From: an uncultured Alistipes sp.
GTDB lineage: Bacteria > Bacteroidota > Bacteroidia > Bacteroidales > Rikenellaceae
NCBI GenBank assembly: GCA_904502285.1
Contig: CAJGEC010000002.1
Location: 61,019-125,018 of the forward strand
Direction: 5' to 3'
DNA: 64,000 nt
Each line of letters starts with the position of its first letter. Within the stretch, counting starts at the first letter, position 1. Position numbers and translations under genes: made by a program. Of the stretch, positions 24,266-33,092 are shown piece after piece. The notes under the pieces are model-generated. The model worked only from the letters and a program-made list of their open reading frames with translations, ran no database searches and was not told the origin of the DNA.

Positions 24266-26131
24266 ATGACTGAAAAAGAGTATACATACCTCTACCAAGT
24301 GGACTCACCAGCCGATCTGCGCAAGATGTCGATAGCCGAACTCAAGGCCTATGCCGAGGAGTTGCGCCAGTATATCGTCGAAAGTTGTGCCAAGAACCCC
24401 GGACACCTCGGCTCAAGTCTCGGAACGATAGAACTAACCATAGCCCTGCACTATGTCTACGCCACCCCCGACGACCGTATCGTCTGGGACGTAGGACATC
24501 AAGCCTATGCCCACAAGATCATCACCTCGCGTCGCGATGCCTTTGCCTCGAATCGCACCTACGGCGGTATCAGTGGTTTTCCACGTATGGAGGAGAGCGA
24601 GTACGACTCCTTCGGTGCTGGTCACTCCTCTGTAAGTATCTCGGCTGCCTTCGGCATAGCCAAGTCGCTTGAGATGCAAGAGAAGAGAGCACACGTGGTA
24701 GCCATAATCGGCGACGGCGCACTGACGGGAGGCCTCGCCTTCGAGGGCCTCAACAACGCAGGCGCTTCACCTAAGACCGATATTCTCGTGGTACTTAACG
24801 ACAACGAGATGTCTATAGACAAGCCCTCAGGCGCACTCGACAGATACCTCGTACATATGTCCACCTCTCGCTGGTATAACTCCCTGAAGCGCACACTATG
24901 GAAGGGCTTGGCAGTGATTCCTCCCCTCCACCGTTTCATCCGCAAAGCTGGCAACGCCGTGAAGCAGGGACTCCTCCAAAATAGCAACCTCTTCGAGAGC
25001 CTCAACTTCCGCTACTTCGGCCAAGTCGATGGACACGACATCGAGGAGTTGGTACGCACACTCAGGGCACTCAAAGAGATAGAGGGCCCAAAACTCCTAC
25101 ACATAAAGACCAAGAAGGGCAAGGGTTATGCTCCAGCAGAACAAGACCCCGCAACTTGGCACGCACCAGGTCGCTTCAACGCCGCCACAGGAGAGCGTGA
25201 GCGCACGGTATATAAGGCAGATAGATATCAAGATGTATTTGGTCAGACACTCCTCGACTTGGCCCAAAACAATGAGCGCATAGTGGGAATCACACCAGCT
25301 ATGCCTTCGGGTTGTTCGATGAATATATTAATGAGCCAGATGCCCGACAGATGCTTCGACGTGGGCATCGCCGAGGGACACGCCGTGACCTTCTCGGCAG
25401 GCCTTGCTACAGGTGGCAGTCGCCCCTTCTGCAACATATACTCGTCGTTTATGCAACGTGCCTACGACAATGTCATCCACGACGTGGCACTACAACGACT
25501 CCCCGTAGTACTCTGTCTCGACCGTGCAGGCATCGTGGGTGAAGATGGTGCTACACACCACGGCGCATTCGACCTCGCATACTTCGGATGCGTACCCAAC
25601 ATAACCATAGCAGCCCCACGTAACGAGTGGATGCTCCGCCAGATGATGTACACAGCATCAATGGCCGACCACCCCACCGTCATTCGATACCCGCGAGGCG
25701 TTGGCGAGGGCATAGAGTGGAGGGAGACTCCGTTTACTCAAATCCCCGAAGGTCGTGGAGAGCAACTCATTGAGGGTGACGACATTGCAATCATAGGTAT
25801 CGGCACTATGTGTAACGTAACGCAACGAGCCATAGCGCGCACTAAGCGCAGTGTTGCCCTCTACGATATTCGCTATGCAAAGCCGTTAGACACCGCCCTC
25901 ATAGAGACCATAGGCAAGAAGTTCAAACGCATAATCACCGTGGAGGATGGTGTAATACGTGGCGGTGTGGGAGAGGCCATTGCTGCCCACCTCTTGCGTA
26001 GCGGATATAGTGCAAAAATCATAAACCTCGGTATTGAGGATCGATTCGTAGAGCACGGCAAACCACAGCAACTTTATGCCGAGTGCGGCTACGACGAGGA
26101 GGGAATACTCAAGGCAATAGAAGAGATTTAA
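24266..26131 (+). CDS. dxs: 1-Deoxy-D-xylulose-5-phosphate synthase
   Basis: A 621-residue thiamine diphosphate enzyme with the expected full-length DXS layout. HLGSSLGTIELTIALHYV, VWDVGHQAYAHKI, the ThDP/Mg signature GDGALTGGLAFEGLNNAG with LNDNEMSI (about residues 150-182), and DRAGIVGEDGATHHGAFDLAYF in the transketolase-like central domain are clear. It makes the first intermediate of the MEP isoprenoid pathway from pyruvate and glyceraldehyde 3-phosphate. dapD follows after 16 bp in the same direction, so the two are probably co-transcribed though in different pathways. Confidence 0.96.
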   Translation: MTEKEYTYLYQVDSPADLRKMSIAELKAYAEELRQYIVESCAKNPGHLGSSLGTIELTIALHYVYATPDDRIVWDVGHQAYAHKIITSRRDAFASNRTYGGISGFPRMEESEYDSFGAGHSSVSISAAFGIAKSLEMQEKRAHVVAIIGDGALTGGLAFEGLNNAGASPKTDILVVLNDNEMSIDKPSGALDRYLVHMSTSRWYNSLKRTLWKGLAVIPPLHRFIRKAGNAVKQGLLQNSNLFESLNFRYFGQVDGHDIEELVRTLRALKEIEGPKLLHIKTKKGKGYAPAEQDPATWHAPGRFNAATGERERTVYKADRYQDVFGQTLLDLAQNNERIVGITPAMPSGCSMNILMSQMPDRCFDVGIAEGHAVTFSAGLATGGSRPFCNIYSSFMQRAYDNVIHDVALQRLPVVLCLDRAGIVGEDGATHHGAFDLAYFGCVPNITIAAPRNEWMLRQMMYTASMADHPTVIRYPRGVGEGIEWRETPFTQIPEGRGEQLIEGDDIAIIGIGTMCNVTQRAIARTKRSVALYDIRYAKPLDTALIETIGKKFKRIITVEDGVIRGGVGEAIAAHLLRSGYSAKIINLGIEDRFVEHGKPQQLYAECGYDEEGILKAIEEI

Positions 26132-26147
26132 CAAAAGATAATATAGT

Positions 26148-26978
26148 ATGAACAGGTTTGATACAGAGCGAATTATAATAGAGGAGGCTTGGCAAGATCG
26201 CTCGCTTCTTCAGAAGGAGGAGGTCAAAGAGGCGATACGTCGCGTCATCGAGGCCGTAGACAAGGGCGAGGTGCGCTGTGCCGAGCCATTGGACTTGGAG
26301 AATAGCAAGTGGCAGGTGAACGAGTGGGTGAAGAAGGCTATAATAATGTACTTCCCAATCCAGACTATGCGCACAATGCAGGCTGGCGAATTGGAGTGGT
26401 ACGACAAGATGGAGCTCAAGCGTGGCTACGAGGAGTTGGGCGTACGTGTTGTACCCCACGCTGTGGCTCGCTATGGTGCATATATCGCACCTGGCGCAAT
26501 CCTTATGCCGTCGTACGTAAACATCGGTGCGTATGTCGATAGTGGCACTATGGTAGATACCTGGGCTACGGTGGGCTCGTGCGCACAGATTGGCAAGAAC
26601 GTACACCTCAGCGGTGGCGTAGGCATCGGTGGCGTGTTGGAGCCTGTGCAGGCCTCACCCGTAATCATCGAGGACAACTGCTTCATCGGCTCACGCTCAA
26701 TCGTCGTCGAGGGTGCCCACATCTGTCGTGAGGCCGTACTCGGCTCGAACACCGTAATCACTGGTTCAACACATATCATCGACGTTACGGGCGATGAGCC
26801 CATAGAGTACAAGGGCTACGTTCCTCCACGCTCGGTGGTTGTTTCGGGCACCTATAACAAGAAGTTCCCCGCAGGTGAGTATGGTGTGCAGTGCGCCCTA
26901 ATCATTGGTCGCAGAAAGGAGTCTACCGATAAGAAGACCTCCCTCAACGACTGCTTGCGCGACTTCTCAATATCATAG
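26148..26978 (+). CDS. dapD: Tetrahydrodipicolinate N-succinyltransferase
   Basis: The 276-residue protein shows a left-handed beta-helix hexapeptide repeat region (VNIGAYVDSGTMVDTWATVG, CAQIGKNVHLSGGVGIGGVLEP) with an N-terminal helical domain (EVKEAIRRVIEAVDKGEVR) and the C-terminal KFPAGEYGVQCALIIGRRK. These are the DapD signatures. The enzyme succinylates tetrahydrodipicolinate in the lysine and diaminopimelate route, so lysine and peptidoglycan synthesis here can use the succinylase branch. It ends 151 bp before rplY and shares a transcript with dxs. Confidence 0.93.
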   Translation: MNRFDTERIIIEEAWQDRSLLQKEEVKEAIRRVIEAVDKGEVRCAEPLDLENSKWQVNEWVKKAIIMYFPIQTMRTMQAGELEWYDKMELKRGYEELGVRVVPHAVARYGAYIAPGAILMPSYVNIGAYVDSGTMVDTWATVGSCAQIGKNVHLSGGVGIGGVLEPVQASPVIIEDNCFIGSRSIVVEGAHICREAVLGSNTVITGSTHIIDVTGDEPIEYKGYVPPRSVVVSGTYNKKFPAGEYGVQCALIIGRRKESTDKKTSLNDCLRDFSIS

Positions 26979-27017
26979 TTTTCAGCGTTTTTTGCAAAAA
27001 AAATGGGGTGCAAAGCA

Positions 27018-27088
27018 TTGCGAAACGATTTTTTTTCTATCTTTGCCCTCCCAAGCAGGCATCTATGGGGTCATAGCAACGACTATGA
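27018..27088 (+). promoter_or_regulatory. Promoter and leader hairpin of rplY
   Basis: TTG at 27018-27020 and TATCTTTG at 27038-27045 are 17 bp apart. The leader then contains TCATAG-CAACGA-CTATGA (27071-27088), a 6-bp hairpin about 40 nt before the ATG, and a minimal ATG GGG TCA TAG reading frame from 27065. Autoregulation by L25 is possible but not shown. Confidence 0.5.
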
Positions 27089-27129
27089 TTGAGTGGTGCT
27101 GAAGTTAAATATTTTATTATCAAACACTT

Positions 27130-27690
27130 ATGAAGACAATTCAGATCAAAGGTACTGCACGTTACGAGTTCGGTAAGAAGTTCGCTAAGGCAGCACGTCG
27201 CGAGGGTCAGGTACCTTGCATCATCTACGGTGGCGGCGAGGAGGTAACATTTACTATCGACGCTAAGGAGCTCGGTCAGCTCATCTACACTCCTAACTCA
27301 TACATCATCGAGCTCGATATCGATGGCCGTAAGGAGACTGCAGTTATGCGCGAGGTTCAGTATCACCCAGTTCGTGAGCAGGTTCTTCACGTAGATTTCT
27401 ACCGTGTTCAGGAGGGTAAGCCAGTAGCAGTAAACGTACCAGTTCGCCTTACAGGTAACGCTGAGGGTGTTAAGATCGGTGGTAAGTTGCAGCTCTCTGC
27501 TCGTAAGCTCACTGTTAAGGGTCTTGTTGAGTTCATTCCAGATGAGATCGTTGTTGATGTTACTCCATTGAAGGTTGGTCAGACAATCTTCGTTGGTGAC
27601 CTCCAGCGTGAGAACCTTACATTCGTAACTCCTGCAACTACTGCAGTTTGTGCTGTTCGTGTAACACGTGCTTCACGTGCTGCTCAGTAG
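27130..27690 (+). CDS. rplY: Ribosomal protein L25 / general stress protein Ctc type
   Basis: A 186-residue protein with the two-domain long form of L25 (Ctc/TL5 type). The N-terminal 5S rRNA-binding domain opens MKTIQIKGTARYEFGKKFAKAARREGQVPCIIYGG, and the C-terminal domain contains RLTGNAEGVKIGGKLQL and VEFIPDEIVVDVTPLKVGQTIFVGDL. It binds 5S rRNA in the large ribosomal subunit. pth follows after 21 bp, the usual neighbour of ctc in many bacteria, supporting both calls. Start chosen at ATG 27130. Confidence 0.95.
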   Translation: MKTIQIKGTARYEFGKKFAKAARREGQVPCIIYGGGEEVTFTIDAKELGQLIYTPNSYIIELDIDGRKETAVMREVQYHPVREQVLHVDFYRVQEGKPVAVNVPVRLTGNAEGVKIGGKLQLSARKLTVKGLVEFIPDEIVVDVTPLKVGQTIFVGDLQRENLTFVTPATTAVCAVRVTRASRAAQ

Positions 27691-27711
27691 TAGTACAAAA
27701 CCGAATCGCGA

Positions 27712-28275
27712 ATGAAATATCTTGTTGTAGGGCTGGGTAACATTGGTGCCGAGTACACCAACACCCGCCACAACATCGGATTCAGAGTGTTGGATGCCTT
27801 AGCCGAGGCATCCAATATCTCTTTTACGACGGTGCGTTACGGCGCTATGGCTACACTCAAGCACCGTGGTCGAACACTGCTCTTGCTCAAGCCCTCGACA
27901 TATATGAATCTATCGGGCAAGGCCGTACGCTACTGGATGGAGCAGGAGCGCATACCACGCGAAAACCTCATCGTCATCTCCGATGACATAGCCCTTCCTT
28001 TTGGCACATTCCGTATGCGAAAGAGTGGCTCGGAGGGTGGACATAACGGTCTGAAGAACATTACCGAGATGTTGGGAGATAACCAGTATGTGCGCATCCG
28101 CTTTGGCGTGGGTGGCGACTTCCCAAAGGGCCATCAGGTAGACTATGTCCTTGGCAACTTCTCCGACGAGGAGAATAAGAGTATGCCAGAGCGTCTTAAG
28201 TTATTTGGAGAGGCAATCCTATCCTTCGCATCTATCGGAGCAGACCGCACAATGAATTCATACAACGGCAAATAG
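27712..28275 (+). CDS. pth: Peptidyl-tRNA hydrolase
   Basis: A 187-residue Pth1 enzyme. GLGNIGAEYTNTRHNIGFRV contains the active-site Asn and His; KPSTYMNLSGKAV, ISDDIALPFGTFRMRKSGS (catalytic Asp) and GGHNGLKNI complete the signature. It releases peptides from peptidyl-tRNA that has dropped off the ribosome. It is directly downstream of rplY on one transcript, followed by a hairpin terminator. Confidence 0.96.
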   Translation: MKYLVVGLGNIGAEYTNTRHNIGFRVLDALAEASNISFTTVRYGAMATLKHRGRTLLLLKPSTYMNLSGKAVRYWMEQERIPRENLIVISDDIALPFGTFRMRKSGSEGGHNGLKNITEMLGDNQYVRIRFGVGGDFPKGHQVDYVLGNFSDEENKSMPERLKLFGEAILSFASIGADRTMNSYNGK

Positions 28276-28317
28276 GCGACCTACAATAGGCAACGCCAAT
28301 TAGCACAGAACTCTATG

Positions 28318-28346
28318 AGGGGTTGAGGCACGGCCTTTCGACCCCT
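28318..28346 (+). terminator. Terminator after rplY-pth
   Basis: AGGGGT (28318-28323) pairs with ACCCCT (28341-28346), with further imperfect pairing inside (GAGG/CTTTC side), followed by AATTTTCT. The remainder of the 322-bp gap to 28597 is AT-rich and holds the next promoter. Confidence 0.6.
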
Positions 28347-28504
28347 AATTTTCTCTTCCATACGCCTAAACATACTACTATATAAGCCTAATACGCAACA
28401 CAATAATTGGGTTATAAATATGCATTTTAAGTCCTTTTTATGGTCTAAAAAGACCCAAAAACTTTAAATTTTGCATATTTTATTATTATAATGCGCCAAA
28501 AAAT

Positions 28505-28534
28505 TTGCTTATTAAATAATTGTCAGTATATTTG
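28505..28534 (+). promoter_or_regulatory. Promoter of the AraC-type regulator gene
   Basis: TTG (28505-28507) and TATATTTG (28527-28534) are 19 bp apart, in an AT-rich gap with a 63-nt leader before the ATG. Confidence 0.65.
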
Positions 28535-28597
28535 TATAACTATAAAAGTGTAGAAAAGAGAGAAAAAACTAAATAATATAACCTAAAATTAAATAAT

Positions 28598-29467
28598 ATG
28601 TCAAATCAGTGTCCGGCAACTTGTCATTCCTACACCCTCGAACCCGAAGCTGGCTTCTCGCTCATCACGCTCAAGGCAGGTGAAAAGAGAATTGTCGAAC
28701 GAGGTGACTACAACTCCCTTCTCTTCCTCACATCTGGAAATTTCGAGATCTCATCGGAGGAGCGAAAGGACTATACCGTGCGCGAAGGCCATTTTGTATT
28801 CTGCTTCCGCGCCTACCAGTATGAGATTACAGCATTAACAGATGTGGATATCATTCGTGCGCACTTCATTACCGCAGGTGCTACTTGCGATATGATTCCG
28901 TTCAATAGCATCGCGGGCAAGATCAAAAAGATAAACTACAAATTTACCCAGGTAGCGATGAACGAGCCTATGAACATACTGCTCTCATCAATCAAGATGT
29001 ACCTGGATAACAATATGAAGTGTAACCACTTGCAACGCGCAAAGATTCAGGAGATGTTCATCATCTTCAAGTTCTTCTATACACCTCAAATTCAGCTACG
29101 CACATTCTTCAACCTCTTCGACCGCAACCAGTCGTTCGTGTCACTTGTTCGCAACAACGCACCACGCGTGAAGACAGTCGAGGAGTTGGCCGATATCTGT
29201 GGTTTCAGCATTCAGCACTTCAACAATATGTTCAAACAGGAGTTCCACGACACACCATATAGCTGGATGCAGAAGCAGAGAATCGTGGAGATTGAGCGTC
29301 TCTTGACCGAGACAAACGTACCTCTGAAGTCTATTATCAAGATGTATGGCTTCACCAACCACGGTCACTTCGCGCTATTCTGCCGCAAGTATCTCGACAG
29401 AACACCACTCAAGATTCGTAAGGAGGCTCGTGCTAAACGAGAGGCTCAGAGTCAGGAGGAGGAGTAA
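28598..29467 (+). CDS. AraC family transcriptional regulator
   Basis: A 289-residue cytoplasmic protein. The N-terminal half (about 15-125) is beta-rich and cupin-like (GNFEISSEERKDYTVREGHFVF), a likely ligand-sensing domain. The C-terminal 100 residues form a double helix-turn-helix: TVEELADICGFSIQHFNNMF and LKSIIKMYGFTNHGHFALFCRKYLDRTPL, the conserved AraC signature. Its target genes are unknown; it is transcribed toward the LytTR regulator gene and has no operon partner. The final residues are highly charged. Confidence 0.88.
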   Translation: MSNQCPATCHSYTLEPEAGFSLITLKAGEKRIVERGDYNSLLFLTSGNFEISSEERKDYTVREGHFVFCFRAYQYEITALTDVDIIRAHFITAGATCDMIPFNSIAGKIKKINYKFTQVAMNEPMNILLSSIKMYLDNNMKCNHLQRAKIQEMFIIFKFFYTPQIQLRTFFNLFDRNQSFVSLVRNNAPRVKTVEELADICGFSIQHFNNMFKQEFHDTPYSWMQKQRIVEIERLLTETNVPLKSIIKMYGFTNHGHFALFCRKYLDRTPLKIRKEARAKREAQSQEEE

Positions 29468-29484
29468 GTCCACCTATATAAACA

Positions 29485-29526
29485 ATATTGAGGGTGTCCT
29501 ACAGTATATGTGGACACCCTCAATAT
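29485..29526. terminator. Shared bidirectional terminator of two regulator genes
   Basis: A perfect 15-bp stem, ATATTGAGGGTGTCC (29485-29499) with GGACACCCTCAATAT (29512-29526), 12-nt loop, placed between convergent genes ending at 29467 and 29542. The short AT ends make it usable on both strands. Confidence 0.85.
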
Positions 29527-29541
29527 GTTATAAAAGAGAGT

Positions 29542-30513
29542 CTACGACTCTGTACCATCAGCCACCGACACCCCATCCTTTGGCTGAGCCGTAGAGGTAT
29601 TCAACGAGGAGAGCAACGACTGGTAGTAACTCTTCGACACGGGAATAGGACTTACCTGCTCGTCGTCGAGGGTCAGGAAGTGCATACGCCTATTCTCGCC
29701 CATAACACGTATCTTATTGATATTCACAATAAATGAGCGATGACAACGCACCATACAGGTTCCCTCCAAACTACGCTCCACACTTCGAGTACGACAGCGT
29801 AGCATATAGGAGTGCATCTTCTCGTTATGCTTATAATATATAGTGATATAGTTATCCTCTGACTCAAGATAGTAGAGTGCATCTACATTAACCGTAAGAC
29901 GCAACACCCCACTATTATCGTAGAAGTTTATCATCTTAGGCGCACTCTCCTTCTTGTTATCTACACCAACAATCTTTGCTACAATAAGTTCATTACGTTT
30001 CTCCAACTCTAATAATCGGTACTCCTCGCTGAGTCGCTGAAACTGATATGAGATCGCATCATACTCCTCACACTTAGCCTTATAGGCGGCATAGAATGAG
30101 ACAAAAACATTAGGAAGTAGAAGTATGCACGTTACACACATAAGCGCGTGAGTGGCCAACGAGGGAGTTGAAACGCCCTCAAGGGGGAAGAAATTAACGG
30201 TAATTAATGTGTATATCAGCGATATGATTAGACTTTCACCCATTATCCACCAAAGATAATTCACCACGGTAAGCTCCACTCTATCCTGCAACGAGTACAT
30301 CAGCGACCTACTGAGAATCAACACCACTATAGCAGCGATATAGAAGAGCAGCGTAAAGGAGAAATTTAACACCTGATCCAGACCGAACCAAACAGCCAAA
30401 GAGAATGGCTTATACAGCACCATATAGAGCGACGAAAATGCTACAATTAGTGCAATAAGAGCCGAGATATATCGGCGTGATATAAGATATTTTGGTATTT
30501 CTCGTTGGTTCAT
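29542..30513 (-). CDS. Membrane-bound LytTR-domain transcriptional regulator
   Basis: A 323-residue protein. The first 150 residues contain four hydrophobic segments (about 17-38, 46-66, 85-105, 120-140), then a coiled-coil linker (QFQRLSEEYRLLELEKRN) and a C-terminal LytTR DNA-binding domain (about 205-305) with VDALYYLESEDNYITIYY and MVRCHRSFIVNINKI, the typical LytTR core. It has no receiver or kinase domain, so the membrane part may itself be the sensor. It is divergent from fabH, and the 273-bp gap holds short GTATGCA repeats that might be its binding sites. Confidence 0.88.
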   Translation of the reverse strand: MNQREIPKYLISRRYISALIALIVAFSSLYMVLYKPFSLAVWFGLDQVLNFSFTLLFYIAAIVVLILSRSLMYSLQDRVELTVVNYLWWIMGESLIISLIYTLITVNFFPLEGVSTPSLATHALMCVTCILLLPNVFVSFYAAYKAKCEEYDAISYQFQRLSEEYRLLELEKRNELIVAKIVGVDNKKESAPKMINFYDNSGVLRLTVNVDALYYLESEDNYITIYYKHNEKMHSYMLRCRTRSVERSLEGTCMVRCHRSFIVNINKIRVMGENRRMHFLTLDDEQVSPIPVSKSYYQSLLSSLNTSTAQPKDGVSVADGTES

Positions 30514-30654
30514 TTCTCCAGTTTTTTAATCGATTTCGGCTACAAATATACTACAATTCCTATTTTTATCAATATTTTTACCCCTAAATGTGCAATTTCG
30601 CCACAATATAAGCTTTTTCGCCACAAAACGTATGCACGTATGTATGCAAGAACG

Positions 30655-30662
30655 TATCTTTG
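30655..30662 (+). promoter_or_regulatory. -7 element of the fabH operon
   Basis: TATCTTTG at 30655-30662 predicts transcription starting near 30669. Just upstream, GTATGCA occurs at 30630 and 30642 (12 bp apart), possible operator half-sites. No ideal -33 TTG is present, which fits an activated promoter. Confidence 0.5.
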
Positions 30663-30668
30663 CACCGC

Positions 30669-30741
30669 ATTGTCGGGCCGATGGAAAAATTGGCAATTCC
30701 AAAACTGCGAATGCAACGGACCAAACCAAGGCCTCCGACAA
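30669..30741 (+). ncRNA. Candidate structured 5' leader of fabH
   Basis: The predicted transcript begins with TTGTCGG (30670-30676), which pairs with CCGACAA (30735-30741). The stem extends inward as GCC with GGC across a 2-nt bulge. Inside, GCCGAT-GGAAAA-ATTGGC (30677-30694) forms an alternative 6-bp hairpin, and TGC-GAAT-GCA is a small one. The arrangement of a closing stem with an internal multi-loop resembles a cis-regulatory RNA, 45 nt before the fabH ATG. This is a fold by eye with no covariation test. Confidence 0.35.
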
Positions 30742-30786
30742 GTATAGAATTTGATAATAATGTTAAACTAACTGAAATATTTCTGA

Positions 30787-31740
30787 ATGAAAATTATTGG
30801 AACAGGTTCGGTACATCCTAAGTGCTCCGTGAGTAACGAGATGCTCGAAAAATTTCTTGAGACTACGGATGAGTGGATTACCGAGCGAACAGGCATCAAG
30901 GAGCGTTGTGTGATTTCGTCAGAGAAATTAGAGGACTTGGCAACCGAAGCCGCTAACAAAGCGTTGGAGAATGCGGGCCTTACAGCAAAAGATATCGACT
31001 TCATCATCTGTTCGAATGTTGTGAACGAGTACGTGACACCTGCGCTTAGCTGTATTATTCAGGGTAAGTTGGGTGCTACTTGTCCTACAGTGGATATAAA
31101 TGCCGCTTGTGCTGGATTTATCTTCGCCCTCGATATGGCAGAGGATAAGCTTCAGTGCAAGAAGGCTAAGAATATTCTTATCGTGTGTGCCGAGGAGCCA
31201 TCACGTATGGTAAGTTGGAAGAACCGCAGTACCTGCGTACTCTTCGGTGATGGCGCTGGAGCTGCCGTAGTGACTGAGGGTGACGAGATGAAGGCAATCC
31301 GCCTAACCACCTCTTCACTCACCGAAGTCCTCTACTACCAGCGCGCTCTTGAGCCTACGCCTTACATCGACAAGGATGAGAACTACGAGCCTCTTGTGAT
31401 GAAGGGTCGTGAGGTGTTCAAACACGCCGTAACAAGCTCTTGCCGCGACATCAGAACATTGCTCAATCAGACCAACCTCAAACCAGAGGATATAAAGTAC
31501 TATGTGCTTCACCAGGCAAACCGCCGAATCATCGACTCTATTCGCAACTTCCTCGGCGTGGATGAGTCGCGTGTACCGCATAACGTAGAGCGTTATGGCA
31601 ACATCTCCTCTGCAGCACTCCCTGCTCTACTCGATGAGTTGAACCGTGAGGGCAAGTTGCAGAAGGGTGACAAACTCGTCTTCAGCGCATTTGGCGCAGG
31701 ATTCACCACTGGTGCTTGCATCATCGAGTGGGCTAAATAG
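30787..31740 (+). CDS. fabH: 3-Oxoacyl-ACP synthase III
   Basis: A 317-residue KAS III enzyme. Active-site Cys lies in DINAACAGFIFAL (near residue 111), His in YYVLHQANRRI, and Asn in VERYGNISSAALPALL, the Cys-His-Asn triad. It opens MKIIGTGSVHP, as expected for the family. It condenses acetyl-CoA or a branched acyl-CoA with malonyl-ACP to start fatty acid synthesis. fabF and fabG follow in the same direction, so it heads a fatty acid operon; no acpP gene lies between them. Confidence 0.95.
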   Translation: MKIIGTGSVHPKCSVSNEMLEKFLETTDEWITERTGIKERCVISSEKLEDLATEAANKALENAGLTAKDIDFIICSNVVNEYVTPALSCIIQGKLGATCPTVDINAACAGFIFALDMAEDKLQCKKAKNILIVCAEEPSRMVSWKNRSTCVLFGDGAGAAVVTEGDEMKAIRLTTSSLTEVLYYQRALEPTPYIDKDENYEPLVMKGREVFKHAVTSSCRDIRTLLNQTNLKPEDIKYYVLHQANRRIIDSIRNFLGVDESRVPHNVERYGNISSAALPALLDELNREGKLQKGDKLVFSAFGAGFTTGACIIEWAK

Positions 31741-31805
31741 TCGATAAAGTAATTAGATAATATTATCGGGCGTAGCGATACCCCGAAAAAAAATAGGAAT
31801 AAATA

Positions 31806-33059
31806 ATGGAAAGAAGAGTAGTTATCACCGGTATCGGTGCAATTACACCCGTGGGTAACCACGTAGAGGATACTTGGAAGAATCTCGTAGAGGGAAACTG
31901 CGGTATCGATTTTATCAAGGGTTACGATGAGTACAACCTCCCTGTAAAGGTTGCTGGCCAGATCAAGAATTTCGACCAGTCGGAGTATGAACTTAATGCT
32001 GGTTTGGCTCGTCGTAGCGACAGATTCTGCTTATATGCAATGGCTGCTGCATCTGATGCTATGAAGGATTCAGGTCTTAAGAGTGGCGAGAATATCGATC
32101 CAGAGCGTCTCGGCGTCTACATCGGTTCAGGTATCGGTGGTATGGATACATTCGTAAACCAGACTAAGGTAATGCTTGAGGAGGGCGTAGGTCGTATCTC
32201 TCCATTCTTCGTGCCTATGATGATTTCGAACATCGCATCGGGTAACGTAGCGATCTCTCACAACGCTCAGGGCGTATGCTTGCCAGTTGTAACAGCGTGT
32301 GCTACAGGTACTCACGCTGCGGGTGAGGCTTTCCGCGCTATCAAGCACGGCTATGCCGACGCCATCATTGCAGGTGGCGCTGAGGCCTCTGTTCACCCAC
32401 TCGCTATTGGTGGTTTCGCTAACAGCAAGGCACTCTCACGCTCGGAGGATCCACTCCAGGCATCACTCCCATTCTCTGCTGACCGTCACGGCTTCGTAAT
32501 CGCTGAGGGTGCAGGTATGCTCATCTTTGAGGAGTTGGAGAACGCATTGAAGCGTGGCGCTAAGATCTACGCTGAGGTTGTTGGTTATGGCAACAGCTGC
32601 GATGCTCACCACTTCACCGCTCCACGCCCAGACGGTATCCCAGCATCACGCGCTATCAAGCAGGCTTTGGATGAGGCTGCTTTCGATGCAGAGAAAGATA
32701 CCCTCTATATCAACGCACACGGTACAGGTACTCCATTGAACGATGCTGCCGAGACTAAGGCTATCAAGCTCGCAATGGGTGAGGAGGCAGCTAAGAAGGC
32801 ACACATCACCTCTACAAAGTCTATCACTGGCCATATGCTTGGTGCTACAGGCGCTGTAGAGCTTGTTGCTTCGGCTCTCTCGCTCCACCACGGCATCGTA
32901 ACTCCAACTATCGGTCTTTCAAACCCAGACCCAGAGTGCGACCTCGACTACACACCACTCAAGGCTCGCAAGGCCGACCTCACCGTGGCTATCTCAAACT
33001 CTTTGGGCTTCGGTGGTCACAATGCCTGCGTAGCACTCCGCAAGTGGGATAGCAAATAA
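31806..33059 (+). CDS. fabF: 3-Oxoacyl-ACP synthase II
   Basis: A 417-residue KAS II enzyme. It opens MERRVVITGIGAITPVGN and contains the Cys active site TACATGTHAAGEA (near 164), His in NAHGTGTPLNDAAE (near 302) and His in TKSITGHMLGATG (near 338), the Cys-His-His triad. It elongates acyl-ACP with malonyl-ACP. It lies 65 bp after fabH and 33 bp before fabG, forming an elongation gene cluster. The length agrees with the family's usual 410-420 residues. Confidence 0.96.
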   Translation: MERRVVITGIGAITPVGNHVEDTWKNLVEGNCGIDFIKGYDEYNLPVKVAGQIKNFDQSEYELNAGLARRSDRFCLYAMAAASDAMKDSGLKSGENIDPERLGVYIGSGIGGMDTFVNQTKVMLEEGVGRISPFFVPMMISNIASGNVAISHNAQGVCLPVVTACATGTHAAGEAFRAIKHGYADAIIAGGAEASVHPLAIGGFANSKALSRSEDPLQASLPFSADRHGFVIAEGAGMLIFEELENALKRGAKIYAEVVGYGNSCDAHHFTAPRPDGIPASRAIKQALDEAAFDAEKDTLYINAHGTGTPLNDAAETKAIKLAMGEEAAKKAHITSTKSITGHMLGATGAVELVASALSLHHGIVTPTIGLSNPDPECDLDYTPLKARKADLTVAISNSLGFGGHNACVALRKWDSK

Positions 33060-33092
33060 TTTGATTGTTATAAAACTGAAATAGAGAGTATT

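Noticed and set aside
30669..30741. tRNA-like gene upstream of fabH
   Set aside because: No T arm or anticodon arm of the right geometry can be drawn; a leader structure fits better.
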